Source of the DNA: JABSSA01 sp039975755
GTDB taxonomy: Bacteria > Pseudomonadota > Alphaproteobacteria > Rhodobacterales > Rhodobacteraceae
Length of the DNA: 16,623 nt
Direction: 5' to 3'
Assembly (NCBI GenBank): GCA_039975755.1
Contig: JBDWGM010000144.1
Location: 1-16,623, forward strand
Each line of letters opens with the position of its first letter. Within the stretch, counting starts at the first letter, position 1. The notes beneath the pieces are model-generated. The model was not told the DNA's origin. It did no database searches and saw nothing but the letters and a program-made list of their open reading frames with translations. Shown piece after piece: positions 6,777 to 13,418 of the stretch. Both the position numbers and the translations under genes were made by a program.

Positions 6777-7082
6777 TTACCAGCTTGATTTGACCAGGCC
6801 CGGAATTTGGCCCATGGAGCCCAATTCGCGCAAGGCGATCCGCGAAACTTTCAGTTTGCGGTAATAGGCGTGGGGCCGGCCGGTCAGCTGGCAACGGTTG
6901 TGCAGACGGGTAGGTGACGAGTTGCGAGGCAACTTCGCCAGCTTGAGCGACGCGCGAAAGCGGTCTTCCATCGGCTTGGATTCGTCGTTGATTATCTCTT
7001 TCAGCTCGGCACGCTGTGCTGCGTACTTTTTAACAAGCTTCTCGCGCTTCACTTCGCGCGCGATCATGGATTTCTTTGCCAT
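6777..7082 (-). CDS. rpsN: 30S ribosomal protein S14 (zinc-free type)
   Basis: S14 (101 aa) is a 30S head protein. The C-terminal region (SPTRLHNRCQLTGRPHAYYR at about residues 54-73, ending GLVKSSW) is characteristic. Only one cysteine is present, so this is the longer C-minus form without a zinc ribbon. It starts 20 nt after the rplE stop. The start ATG has a purine-rich GGGAGAG site upstream. Confidence 0.96.
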   Translation of the reverse strand: MAKKSMIAREVKREKLVKKYAAQRAELKEIINDESKPMEDRFRASLKLAKLPRNSSPTRLHNRCQLTGRPHAYYRKLKVSRIALRELGSMGQIPGLVKSSW

Positions 7083-7102
7083 ATCTCTAGTCTCTCCCGC
7101 GC

Positions 7103-7666
7103 TTATGAATTGAAAGGCATGTTGAAAGCCTTAAGAAGCGCTTTTGCTTCTTCATCGTTTCCGGCTGTCGTTGCGATAACGACATCCATACCCCAAACCT
7201 CATCGACTTTGTCGAATTCGATTTCAGGGAAAACGATATGCTCTTTGATACCCATCGCATAATTGCCACGTCCGTCGAAGGACGATCCCGATACACCGCG
7301 AAAGTCACGGATACGGGGCATAGCAATTGTGATCAGACGATCGAGGAATTCGTACATCCGGTCGCCACGCAAAGTCACCTTGGCACCCATTGGCATGCCT
7401 TCGCGAACGCGGAAGCCAGCAATTGAGTTTTTCGCAATTGTGGTGAGAGCTTTTTGACCAGCAATCGTTGTCAGATCCTCAACAGCTGAGCGGGCTTTCT
7501 TGCTGTCACGGACAGCTTCAGCGCCACAACCGATGTTCAGAACAATCTTGTCCAAACGCGGGATCTGCATTTCATTTTTGTAACCGAACTCTTCCATCAT
7601 GGCCGCACGAATTGTGTTCTTGAATTCGGCCTTCAGGCGAGGTGTGTAGGTTGCCGCATCAAGCAT
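7103..7666 (-). CDS. rplE: 50S ribosomal protein L5
   Basis: L5 (187 aa) contacts 5S rRNA and P-site tRNA in the central protuberance. Conserved stretches include NTIRAAMMEEFGYKNEMQIP near the N-terminus, KNSIAGFRVREGMPMGAKVT in the middle and GRGNYAMGIKEHIVFPEIE at about residues 131-150. The ATG at 7666 lies inside the end of rplX, an 8-nt overlap, so translation is probably coupled. Length is normal for alphaproteobacteria. Confidence 0.97.
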   Translation of the reverse strand: MLDAATYTPRLKAEFKNTIRAAMMEEFGYKNEMQIPRLDKIVLNIGCGAEAVRDSKKARSAVEDLTTIAGQKALTTIAKNSIAGFRVREGMPMGAKVTLRGDRMYEFLDRLITIAMPRIRDFRGVSGSSFDGRGNYAMGIKEHIVFPEIEFDKVDEVWGMDVVIATTAGNDEEAKALLKAFNMPFNS

Positions 7667-7970
7667 CGATCACGTCCCCTGTCGTTTTGGCAAAACGCAC
7701 TTTCTTGTCACCTTCAAATTTGAAGCCAACGCGTGTCGCTTTTCCGTTTTTGTCGAGGAAAGCAAGATTGCTCAGATCAACCGGCATCGCTTTGGGGATG
7801 CGGCCGCCTTGAGTTTCTTGGCTTTGACGTGTGGCGCGGATGGCGATATTGATGCCTTCTACCACTGCCTTGCCGGCTTTGGGGTCGATGGAAGTAATTG
7901 TGCCTTCCTTACCCTTGTCCTTGCCAGCAAGAAGAACGACCTTGTCGCCTTTTTTCAACTTAGCAGCCAT
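7659..7970 (-). CDS. rplX: 50S ribosomal protein L24
   Basis: L24 (103 aa) is an early-assembly 50S protein with a KOW motif (KGDKVVLLAGKDKGKEGTI at about residues 6-24). I choose the ATG at 7970 because it gives MAAKLKKGDK and has GGAGGT about 8 nt upstream, inside the end of rplN. The open frame begins at 7991, but those residues overlap the rplN coding end. The rplN stop and this ATG are 1 nt apart (TGAGATG). Confidence 0.96.
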   Translation of the reverse strand: MAAKLKKGDKVVLLAGKDKGKEGTITSIDPKAGKAVVEGINIAIRATRQSQETQGGRIPKAMPVDLSNLAFLDKNGKATRVGFKFEGDKKVRFAKTTGDVIDA

Positions 7971-7971
7971 C

Positions 7972-8340
7972 TCAGAGCACCTCCGGCGCAAGCGAGATGA
8001 TCTTCATAAAGTTCTTCGCGCGCAATTCACGAACCACTGGTCCAAAGATACGTGTACCCATGGGTTCGTTGTTATTGTTGAGGATGACAGCAGCGTTGCG
8101 ATCAAAGCGGATCGCTGTACCGTCTTCGCGGCGGACTTCCTTGGCTGTGCGTACGACGACGGCTTTGCGCACGTCACCTTTTTTCACACGGCCGCGCGGA
8201 ATAGCTTCTTTGACCGACACTACGATAACGTCGCCCACTGAGGCATATTTCCGTTTGGATCCGCCCAGAACCTTGATGCACTGAACCCGGCGAGCGCCGG
8301 AGTTGTCAGCAACATCCAGATTGGTCTGCATCTGGATCAT
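7972..8340 (-). CDS. rplN: 50S ribosomal protein L14
   Basis: L14 (122 aa) lies at the subunit interface and is the binding site of the silencing factor RsfS. The N-terminus MIQMQTNLDVADNSGARRVQ is diagnostic, and the length is the near-invariant 122. The ATG at 8340 has CAGGAGA about 7 nt upstream. A 76-nt gap with a hairpin separates it from rpsQ, the classical S10/spc border, but I see no terminator there. Confidence 0.97.
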   Translation of the reverse strand: MIQMQTNLDVADNSGARRVQCIKVLGGSKRKYASVGDVIVVSVKEAIPRGRVKKGDVRKAVVVRTAKEVRREDGTAIRFDRNAAVILNNNNEPMGTRIFGPVVRELRAKNFMKIISLAPEVL

Positions 8341-8358
8341 ATGGTTTCTCCTGACCTT

Positions 8359-8385
8359 TGGGGGACCCTTTGGGCCTTACCCCCA
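8359..8385 (-). repeat. Hairpin between rpsQ and rplN
   Basis: On the minus strand TGGGGG (8385-8380) pairs with CCCCCA (8364-8359), enclosing an inner CCC-AAA-GGG stem. It sits at the classical S10/spc operon boundary, about 18 nt before the rplN start, and lacks a following T-run. A role in mRNA processing or rplN translation is possible. Confidence 0.5.
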
Positions 8386-8416
8386 TGGTTTCTTTCAAAC
8401 TGAATGGAGTGCTGGC

Positions 8417-8647
8417 TTACGCCTGCAACACCTCCCAGCGTTTCGTCTTAGATTTTGGTGCACATTCGATAATGCGAACCGAGTCACCCACTTTGAAAGT
8501 GTTCTTTTCATCGTGAGCCCGGTATTTTTTGGAATTCCGGATCGTCTTCTTCAGAACCGGGTGCGTAAAGCGACGCTCTACGGAAACGGTTACTGTTTGT
8601 GCGTTTGCGTCAGATGTCACGACGCCTGTCAGAATGCGTTTGGGCAT
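8417..8647 (-). CDS. rpsQ: 30S ribosomal protein S17
   Basis: S17 (76 aa) is a primary 16S rRNA binding protein with an OB fold. The N-terminus MPKRILTGVVTSDANAQTVT and the segment YRAHDEKNTFKVGDSVRI at about residues 43-60 are typical. It starts 14 nt after the rpmC stop with AGAGGAAC as ribosome binding site. Length is usual for the Rhodobacterales. Confidence 0.96.
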   Translation of the reverse strand: MPKRILTGVVTSDANAQTVTVSVERRFTHPVLKKTIRNSKKYRAHDEKNTFKVGDSVRIIECAPKSKTKRWEVLQA

Positions 8648-8661
8648 AGGGGTCGTTCCTC

Positions 8662-8862
8662 TTATTCAGCCGCCGCAGCAGCTTTTTCGTTCAGCAGTGT
8701 TTTCACACGTGCCGCATCCCGACGCACCTTACGTAGGCGTGCAGGGTTCTCAAGTTGGCCAGTCGCCTGCTGGAAACGCAGGTTAAAAGCTTCTTTCTTG
8801 AGAGTGGTCAGCTCCTCGCGGAGTTGATCAGGCGTTTTTTCACGCAGTTCGTTTGCGCTCAT
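8662..8862 (-). CDS. rpmC: 50S ribosomal protein L29
   Basis: L29 (66 aa) is a two-helix protein near the polypeptide exit tunnel that helps dock trigger factor and SRP. The ATG at 8862 is chosen because it gives MSANELREKTPDQLREEL and has AAAGGAAA about 8 nt upstream; the open frame extends to 8886 without support. NLRFQQATGQLENPARLRKV at about residues 28-47 is characteristic. It is separated from rplP by two plus-strand genes, so it heads its own unit from the promoter at 8970-8942. Confidence 0.96.
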   Translation of the reverse strand: MSANELREKTPDQLREELTTLKKEAFNLRFQQATGQLENPARLRKVRRDAARVKTLLNEKAAAAAE

Positions 8863-8941
8863 TGCGCTTTTCCTTTCAAACATCACCGGAGAGCCGCCAA
8901 AGCGTTACCCTGATTCCCGATGGAGATCATGATGAAGGGGC

Positions 8942-8970
8942 CGTATAGGCCCGAAGTCCCATCGTGACAA
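8942..8970 (-). promoter_or_regulatory. Probable promoter for the rpmC-rpmD operon
   Basis: On the minus strand TTGTCA (8970-8965), a 17-bp spacer and TATACG (8947-8942) form a near-consensus sigma70-type promoter followed by a G+C-rich discriminator (GCCCC). It lies about 80 nt before the rpmC start. The plus-strand insertion and the terminator after rplP cut rpmC off from the S10 promoter, so a promoter here is required. Confidence 0.68.
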
Positions 8971-9144
8971 GCGAATTCCTGTATCCAGCGAAGACTTTAA
9001 ATTCCCTTGCCCAGAACCAACAGGTTTCGAACGTATTTATACAGCCCTGCAGGATTTTCTAAACAACGACGCCGCGGTGTTGGATTAGACCTACATGGCA
9101 ACGAATTCGCCTATGACCCTCGTCAGATTTATTATGCTGCGTTA

Positions 9145-9774
9145 ATGAAGCCCATGCCCAGAATCAAATCGCTGTTTGCGACCCGCCTTTATCATGCGTC
9201 TCTGACCGAATTCGGAAAGCCGCTCTCATCGACCGAGCTGGAAACGTCCTGCTATGCCATCGCCGAAGACGACGAAGCCGGTCAGAATTGGTGCGAAACC
9301 GAAGGGTTTCCCGGTTATACGTCCTATGCCTCTTTGACCGACCTGCCCTGGCGCTTTCCTATTTTCGCTGATTTGGTCAAAGTCTTGGACCTGCATGTCG
9401 CGGCCTTTGTCAAAGATCTCGAATTTGACCTCGATGGGCGCGAGATGAAGCTGGAAGATATCTGGATCAACATCCTTCCCGAAGGCGGCATTCACACCGC
9501 GCATATCCATCCACATTCAGTGATTTCCGGCACAACCTATGTGGCCATGCCCGAAGGCACGAGCGCTTTGAAATTGGAAGACCCGCGCCTTCAAATGATG
9601 ATGGCGTCACCGGCACGGGACAAGGATGCGCGCGAAGAACTGCGCCAGTTCATTTACGCCAAACCTGCTGTTGGGGATGTGTTGATGTGGGAAAGCTGGC
9701 TTCGACACGAAGTTCCAATGAACATGGCCGAAGAAGAACGCATTTCTGTCTCGTTCAATTACAACTGGGTATAA
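9145..9774 (+). CDS. Putative 2OG-Fe(II) oxygenase, TIGR02466-like
   Basis: This 209-aa protein resembles the TIGR02466 / 2OG-FeII_Oxy_5 family, putative non-haem iron, 2-oxoglutarate-dependent dioxygenases of mostly unknown substrate. Visible features are WINILPEGGIHTAHIHPHSV (residues 107-126), with a histidine cluster at 117-124 followed by SGTTYV, then DPR at 146-148, a distal WLRH (H188) and EERISVSFN (196-204), whose R199 would bind 2-oxoglutarate. I choose the ATG at 9145 because MKPMPRIKSLFATRLY matches the family start; ATG 9154 is also possible. The frame is open back to a TTG at 9007, but that extension looks unlike protein. No clear ribosome binding site is seen. It is transcribed opposite to the ribosomal genes, divergent from rpmC, and 56 nt before the Rieske-like gene. 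Confidence 0.75.
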   Translation: MKPMPRIKSLFATRLYHASLTEFGKPLSSTELETSCYAIAEDDEAGQNWCETEGFPGYTSYASLTDLPWRFPIFADLVKVLDLHVAAFVKDLEFDLDGREMKLEDIWINILPEGGIHTAHIHPHSVISGTTYVAMPEGTSALKLEDPRLQMMMASPARDKDAREELRQFIYAKPAVGDVLMWESWLRHEVPMNMAEEERISVSFNYNWV

Positions 9775-9830
9775 CTCCGGACGTTCCATTTTCAATTTGA
9801 GATCAAGATGCGAACTGTTACGTTGATTGC

Positions 9831-10472
9831 ATGGCCAAGCGCGTTGATGCAGATCAGATTAAAATTGAGGGACGCCGCAGCTTCCTAAATTATGCGACAG
9901 GTGGCCTCGCCACGGTGGCACTGGGCGCGTCTGGTTTTGGATTGCTCAAAAGCTGCACACCAAGCGCCTCTGTTGATCGCAGCGCGTGGAACCAAAAATT
10001 TGAATTACCCGAATTGGTTGCAGGTGAGCCGATAACAATCAGGTGGTCTAACATCCCTGTGGTACTGCTTCGATTGACAGACGATCAAATCAAACAATCC
10101 AAGACCGTTTCACTCTCTAAGCTTCACGATCAAAATGCGCAAAACGCCAATTTGTATGGCTCGAAACCAGCTAGTTTTGAAAATCGCACAATTGACTTTG
10201 ATGGCCCGGTTCTTGTTATGAACAAGCTTTGCCCACGGCTCGGCTGCGTACCTCTTTATGGCTCCGGAGATTATCGCGGTTGGTTTTGCCCGTGCGGTGC
10301 AACCCATTTCGACGTGTTGGGGCGCGTTCGCAAAGGGCCGGCTAAAGAAAATATGCAAATACCAGCAGTATCCCTGACAGCACCTTCTGTGGTGGAGTTC
10401 CTGAGAGGACCCGAGCCAATAGACGACAAATCACTGGACAGGCTAATTTATGGTGAAACCAACAAAGGGTGA
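9831..10472 (+). CDS. PetA-like Rieske protein lacking both histidine ligands
   Basis: This 213-aa protein is organised like the iron-sulfur subunit of the cytochrome bc1 complex. A twin-arginine motif (GRRSFL, residues 14-19) leads into a hydrophobic segment (about 20-39) that would act as Tat signal anchor, followed by a periplasmic domain. Box I reads CPRLGCVPL (134-142) where the family has CTHLGC, and box II reads CPCGATHFD (153-161) where the family has CPCHGSHYD. Both cluster-binding histidines are thus replaced (R136, G156), while C134, C139, C153 and C155 remain. Flanking residues (GWF before, GRVRKGPAKEN after) still match PetA closely, so the fold is probably kept. No petB or petC follows. 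The coding sequence looks A+T-richer than its neighbours. A functional bc1 Rieske is unlikely; it may be a divergent paralogue with a different metal site or none. Confidence 0.8.
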   Translation: MAKRVDADQIKIEGRRSFLNYATGGLATVALGASGFGLLKSCTPSASVDRSAWNQKFELPELVAGEPITIRWSNIPVVLLRLTDDQIKQSKTVSLSKLHDQNAQNANLYGSKPASFENRTIDFDGPVLVMNKLCPRLGCVPLYGSGDYRGWFCPCGATHFDVLGRVRKGPAKENMQIPAVSLTAPSVVEFLRGPEPIDDKSLDRLIYGETNKG

Positions 10473-10527
10473 TCTGCTGATGCCTTCGAGTGAAACGCGG
10501 TTCTTAGGCCAGTTTTGCGATCCAATG

Positions 10528-10561
10528 AAAAAACCCCGCCGCTCACGCGACGGGGTTTTTT
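10528..10561 (-). terminator. Bidirectional terminator between rplP and the Rieske-like gene
   Basis: CCCCGTCGC-GTGA-GCGGCGGGG on the minus strand (10555-10534) is a 9-bp stem with one wobble, flanked by six A residues on one side and six T on the other. On the plus strand the wobble becomes a C-A mismatch, so it is best for the rplP transcript but can serve both converging units. Confidence 0.88.
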
Positions 10562-10592
10562 AAATTCTTGGTCCATTCGGATTGCAAGGTAG

Positions 10593-10610
10593 GGCGGGGT
10601 TAACCCCGCC
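10593..10610. repeat. Perfect 18-nt palindrome after rplP
   Basis: GGCGGGGTTAACCCCGCC is an exact palindrome lying 5 nt after the rplP stop and upstream of the main terminator. A near copy occurs after rplW (about 14399-14417). The shared context, GTAG(G/C)GCGGGGTT, suggests a dispersed palindromic repeat. Confidence 0.7.
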
Positions 10611-10615
10611 TTACA

Positions 10616-11029
10616 TCACCAGTCTTCGCGAACGACGACGCGTGTCTTGATCGGCAACTTCATCGCGGCAAGGCGCAGGGCCTCGCGTGCGATGTCGTCA
10701 TTGACGCCGTCAATCTCAAACATCACGCGACCAGGCTTCACTTTGCAGACCCAACGGTCAACAGAACCCTTACCTTTACCCATCCGAACTTCGATAGGTT
10801 TGGCTGTCACTGGAGTGTCTGGGAAAATACGGATCCAGACGCGTCCTTGACGTTTCATGTGACGTGTCATTGCACGACGTGCGGCTTCGATCTGACGCGC
10901 TGTAACCCGTTCAGGCTGCAACGCTTTAAGACCATATGTTCCGAAGTTTAGATCGGATCCGCCCTTAGCGAGGCCCTTGATAGAGCCTTTGTGCATTTTG
11001 CGGAATTTAGTACGCTTTGGTTGAAGCAT
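10616..11029 (-). CDS. rplP: 50S ribosomal protein L16
   Basis: L16 (137 aa) organises the A-site region of 23S rRNA. The N-terminus MLQPKRTKFRKMHKG, the core TARQIEAARRAMTRHMKRQG (about residues 43-62) and VRMGKGKGSVDRWV are diagnostic. R82 aligns with the arginine that is hydroxylated in E. coli L16 (R81, by the JmjC-type enzyme YcfD). It starts 12 nt after the rpsC stop. It ends its transcription unit, followed by a palindrome and a bidirectional terminator, whereas in most bacteria rpmC follows directly. Confidence 0.97.
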   Translation of the reverse strand: MLQPKRTKFRKMHKGSIKGLAKGGSDLNFGTYGLKALQPERVTARQIEAARRAMTRHMKRQGRVWIRIFPDTPVTAKPIEVRMGKGKGSVDRWVCKVKPGRVMFEIDGVNDDIAREALRLAAMKLPIKTRVVVREDW

Positions 11030-11041
11030 CTTTTCTTCTCC

Positions 11042-11758
11042 TTAGCGGTCGCGGCGGCCGCCACCAGCGCCACGCGGCGCGGGGCCGTCCTGGAGCTCTT
11101 GGGCTTTGCGATCACGTGCAGCAGGATCATGTTCCATGATCTCGCCTTTGAAGATCCAGACTTTGATCCCAATGATGCCATATGGCGTCTTGGCTTCTGA
11201 ATGCGCATAGTCGATGTCCGCACGAAGTGTGTGCAACGGAACGCGACCTTCACGGTACCATTCGGTCCGCGCGATTTCCGCGCCACCCAAACGACCCGCA
11301 ACATTCACACGAATACCAAGGGCACCCATGCGCATTGCGTTTTGAACCGCACGCTTCATTGCACGGCGGAACGAAACACGACGCTCAAGCTGTTGCGAAA
11401 TGCTTTCGCCAACCAATTGCGCATCAAGTTCTGGCTTGCGAACTTCGACGATGTTCAAATGCAATTCGCTGTCGGTCATGCTGGCAAGCTTGCGACGCAG
11501 AACTTCGATGTCTGCCCCTTTCTTACCAATGATCACACCTGGACGCGCTGTGTGGATCGTCACGCGGCACTTTTTGTGCGGACGTTCGATGATCACACGG
11601 GCAACACCCGCTTGCTTACATTCGACCTTGATGAAGTCGCGGATTTTGAGGTCTTCCAGAAGAAGATCGCCATAATCCTTAGTATCGGCATACCAGCGGC
11701 TGTCCCAGGTCCGGTTGACCTGCAAGCGCATTCCGATCGGGTTTACTTTTTGTCCCAT
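11042..11758 (-). CDS. rpsC: 30S ribosomal protein S3
   Basis: S3 (238 aa) forms part of the mRNA entry channel and helicase site of the 30S subunit. MGQKVNPIGMRLQVNRTWDS is the typical start, the KH domain contains PGVIIGKKGADIEVLRRKL (about residues 73-91) with the GKKG loop, and the C-domain has the MRMGALGIRVNVAGRLGGAE stretch. The C-terminal tail is Gly/Arg-rich. The ATG overlaps the rplV stop by 1 nt (TGATG), indicating translational coupling. Confidence 0.97.
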   Translation of the reverse strand: MGQKVNPIGMRLQVNRTWDSRWYADTKDYGDLLLEDLKIRDFIKVECKQAGVARVIIERPHKKCRVTIHTARPGVIIGKKGADIEVLRRKLASMTDSELHLNIVEVRKPELDAQLVGESISQQLERRVSFRRAMKRAVQNAMRMGALGIRVNVAGRLGGAEIARTEWYREGRVPLHTLRADIDYAHSEAKTPYGIIGIKVWIFKGEIMEHDPAARDRKAQELQDGPAPRGAGGGRRDR

Positions 11759-12138
11759 CAGGCTTGCTCCTCAACTTGACGCACCTTGATCGTGATTTCC
11801 GCAAATGGCTTTAGAATTTTGCCAAAACGGCCACGCGCACGCGGACGTCCGCGTTTCATGGTGAGGTTCTTACCAACCCAGGCTTCCGCCACGATCAGTT
11901 CGTCCACATCAAGTCCGTGGTTGTTTTCTGCGTTCGCAATCGCTGACTGCAGGCACTTCTTGACGTCCTGCGCGATCCGTTTTTTGGAAAATGTCAGGTC
12001 CGTGAGGGCCTTGTCCACTTTCTTGCCGCGGATCATTTGTGCGACCAGATTAAGTTTCTGAGGCGATGTACGCAGCATTCGCGTTTTTGCCATCGCTTCA
12101 TTCTCCGCCACGCGGCGGGGATTCTTATCCTTGCTCAT
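11758..12138 (-). CDS. rplV: 50S ribosomal protein L22
   Basis: L22 (126 aa) lines the peptide exit tunnel with its long beta-hairpin (VGKNLTMKRGRPRARGR, about residues 88-104). LRTSPQKLNLVAQMIRGKKV at about residues 22-41 is conserved, and the C-terminus ITIKVRQVEEQA is typical of alphaproteobacteria. The start overlaps the rpsS stop by 4 nt (ATGA). The first 15 residues before MAKTRMLRTS are an alphaproteobacterial N-terminal extension. Confidence 0.96.
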   Translation of the reverse strand: MSKDKNPRRVAENEAMAKTRMLRTSPQKLNLVAQMIRGKKVDKALTDLTFSKKRIAQDVKKCLQSAIANAENNHGLDVDELIVAEAWVGKNLTMKRGRPRARGRFGKILKPFAEITIKVRQVEEQA

Positions 12139-12413
12139 TTGCGCTTCGCCTTCTTATCAGCCGCGTGACCGTAATAGGTACGCGTGGGCGAATATTCCCC
12201 GAACTTCTGACCGATCATATCTTCGGAGACGTTCACAGGAATATGCTTCTGGCCGTTATAAACGCCAAACGTCAAACCCACGAATTGGGGCAGGATCGTC
12301 GAGCGACGCGACCAGATTTTGATGACTTCGTTGCGGCCGGATTCGCGAACAACTTCTGCCTTTTTCAGGACATAGCTGTCGACAAAGGGGCCTTTCCATA
12401 CAGAACGCGACAT
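12135..12413 (-). CDS. rpsS: 30S ribosomal protein S19
   Basis: S19 (92 aa) lies in the 30S head and forms bridges with the 50S central protuberance. The N-terminus MSRSVWKGPFVDSYVLKKAE and the C-terminal FGEYSPTRTYYGHAADKKAK are diagnostic; the length is normal. It starts 3 nt after the rplB stop and overlaps rplV by 4 nt. Confidence 0.97.
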   Translation of the reverse strand: MSRSVWKGPFVDSYVLKKAEVVRESGRNEVIKIWSRRSTILPQFVGLTFGVYNGQKHIPVNVSEDMIGQKFGEYSPTRTYYGHAADKKAKRK

Positions 12414-12416
12414 AGT

Positions 12417-13259
12417 TTAGCGTCCTTTCTTCTTGGCATGACGCGAACGAATGATGAGCTTCGAAGACGCCTTGTTCTTGTTGCGGGTTTTTGCACCCTT
12501 TGTGGGCTTACCCCAAGGAGTGACCGGATGACGGCCGCCCGAGGTCCGACCTTCACCACCGCCGTGCGGGTGATCGATCGGGTTCATGACCACACCACGC
12601 ACAGATGGGCGTTTGCCCTTGTGACGCATGCGGCCCGCTTTACCCATGTTCTGGTTCGAATTGTCCGGGTTTGAAACCGCGCCAACTGTTGCCATGCATT
12701 CCTGACGCACCATGCGCAGTTCACCTGAAGACAGGCGGATCTGAGCATAGCCGCCGTCACGACCAACAAACTGAGCATATGTACCAGCAGCACGAGCAAT
12801 CTGCCCACCTTTGCCGGGTTTCAGTTCGATGTTGTGAATGATGGTACCGATTGGCATGCCGCTGAACGGCATTGCGTTACCCGGCTTAATGTCCGCTTTC
12901 GCACTGGCGATAACCTGATCACCAACAGCCAAACGCTGAGGGGCCAGAATATACGCTTGTTCGCCGTCCGAGTATTTCACAAGGGCAATGAACGCAGTCC
13001 GGTTGGGGTCATATTCGATGCGTTCGACCGTGGCCGCCACATCCATTTTATTCCGTTTGAAATCGACGATACGATACAGACGCTTTGCGCCACCGCCGCG
13101 GCGGCGAGATGTAATCCGTCCGGTGTTGTTCCGTCCACCCGATTTGGTCAAACCCTCAGTGAGGGCCTTGACCGGGCGGCCTTTCCAAAGCTCCGAACGG
13201 TCGATCAGTACCAGCCCGCGCTGGCCCGGCGTCGTCGGCTTATACGACTTGAGTGCCAT
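12417..13259 (-). CDS. rplB: 50S ribosomal protein L2
   Basis: L2 (280 aa) is one of the most conserved ribosomal proteins and is needed for subunit association and peptidyl-transferase activity. The N-domain motif KSGGRNNTGRITSRRRGGGA (about residues 39-58) and the C-terminal GVVMNPIDHPHGGGEGRTSG are diagnostic; the latter contains the essential histidine (DHPHGGG). The ATG at 13259 has GGAAGA about 10 nt upstream. In other bacteria rplW precedes directly, but here a plus-strand gene and a terminator separate them. rplB therefore heads a unit with rpsS, rplV, rpsC and rplP, driven by the promoter at 13447-13419. Confidence 0.97.
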   Translation of the reverse strand: MALKSYKPTTPGQRGLVLIDRSELWKGRPVKALTEGLTKSGGRNNTGRITSRRRGGGAKRLYRIVDFKRNKMDVAATVERIEYDPNRTAFIALVKYSDGEQAYILAPQRLAVGDQVIASAKADIKPGNAMPFSGMPIGTIIHNIELKPGKGGQIARAAGTYAQFVGRDGGYAQIRLSSGELRMVRQECMATVGAVSNPDNSNQNMGKAGRMRHKGKRPSVRGVVMNPIDHPHGGGEGRTSGGRHPVTPWGKPTKGAKTRNKNKASSKLIIRSRHAKKKGR

Positions 13260-13373
13260 GTTAACTGTCTTCCGTTTGCTATGTACGTCAGGTTGCCCCG
13301 ACGATTGTGGTTATAGGGCCCCGTAGGTCCCAAAATTCGTCTGCTGCAATTGGCAATTCGCGCCACGCAACAC

Positions 13374-13404
13374 ACAACAACAAAGCCCCGAACGAATCCG
13401 GGGC
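13374..13404 (-). terminator. Terminator-like hairpin in the rplB leader
   Basis: On the minus strand GCCCCG (13404-13399) pairs with CGGGGC (13390-13385), loop GATTCGTT, followed by TTTGTTGTTG (13384 onward). It lies between the predicted rplB promoter and the rplB start, so it would act as an attenuator of the rplB-rplP unit rather than ending any visible gene. Confidence 0.6.
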
Positions 13405-13418
13405 CCTGCGGATGGTGT

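Noticed and set aside
8303..8827. Plus-strand open frame of 174 codons across rplN/rpsQ/rpmC
   Set aside because: Shadow of conserved minus-strand genes; composition Ser/Arg/Cys-rich without domains.
9007..9144. N-terminal extension of the 2OG oxygenase-like gene from a TTG codon
   Set aside because: The 46 extra residues have no ribosome binding site, do not resemble the family N-terminus and overlap the region expected to hold divergent promoters. The ATG at 9145 fits the family.
9831..10472. Calling this gene petA, the functional Rieske subunit of cytochrome bc1
   Set aside because: Both His ligands are missing and no petB/petC is adjacent, so the name would mislead.
11201..11779. Plus-strand open frame of 192 codons antisense to rpsC
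   Set aside because: No start signal or recognisable domain; explained by rpsC on the other strand.
13300..13330. A second rplB promoter with -10 TATAAC
   Set aside because: No acceptable -35 hexamer at 16-18 bp; kept only as a sequence resemblance in the findings.
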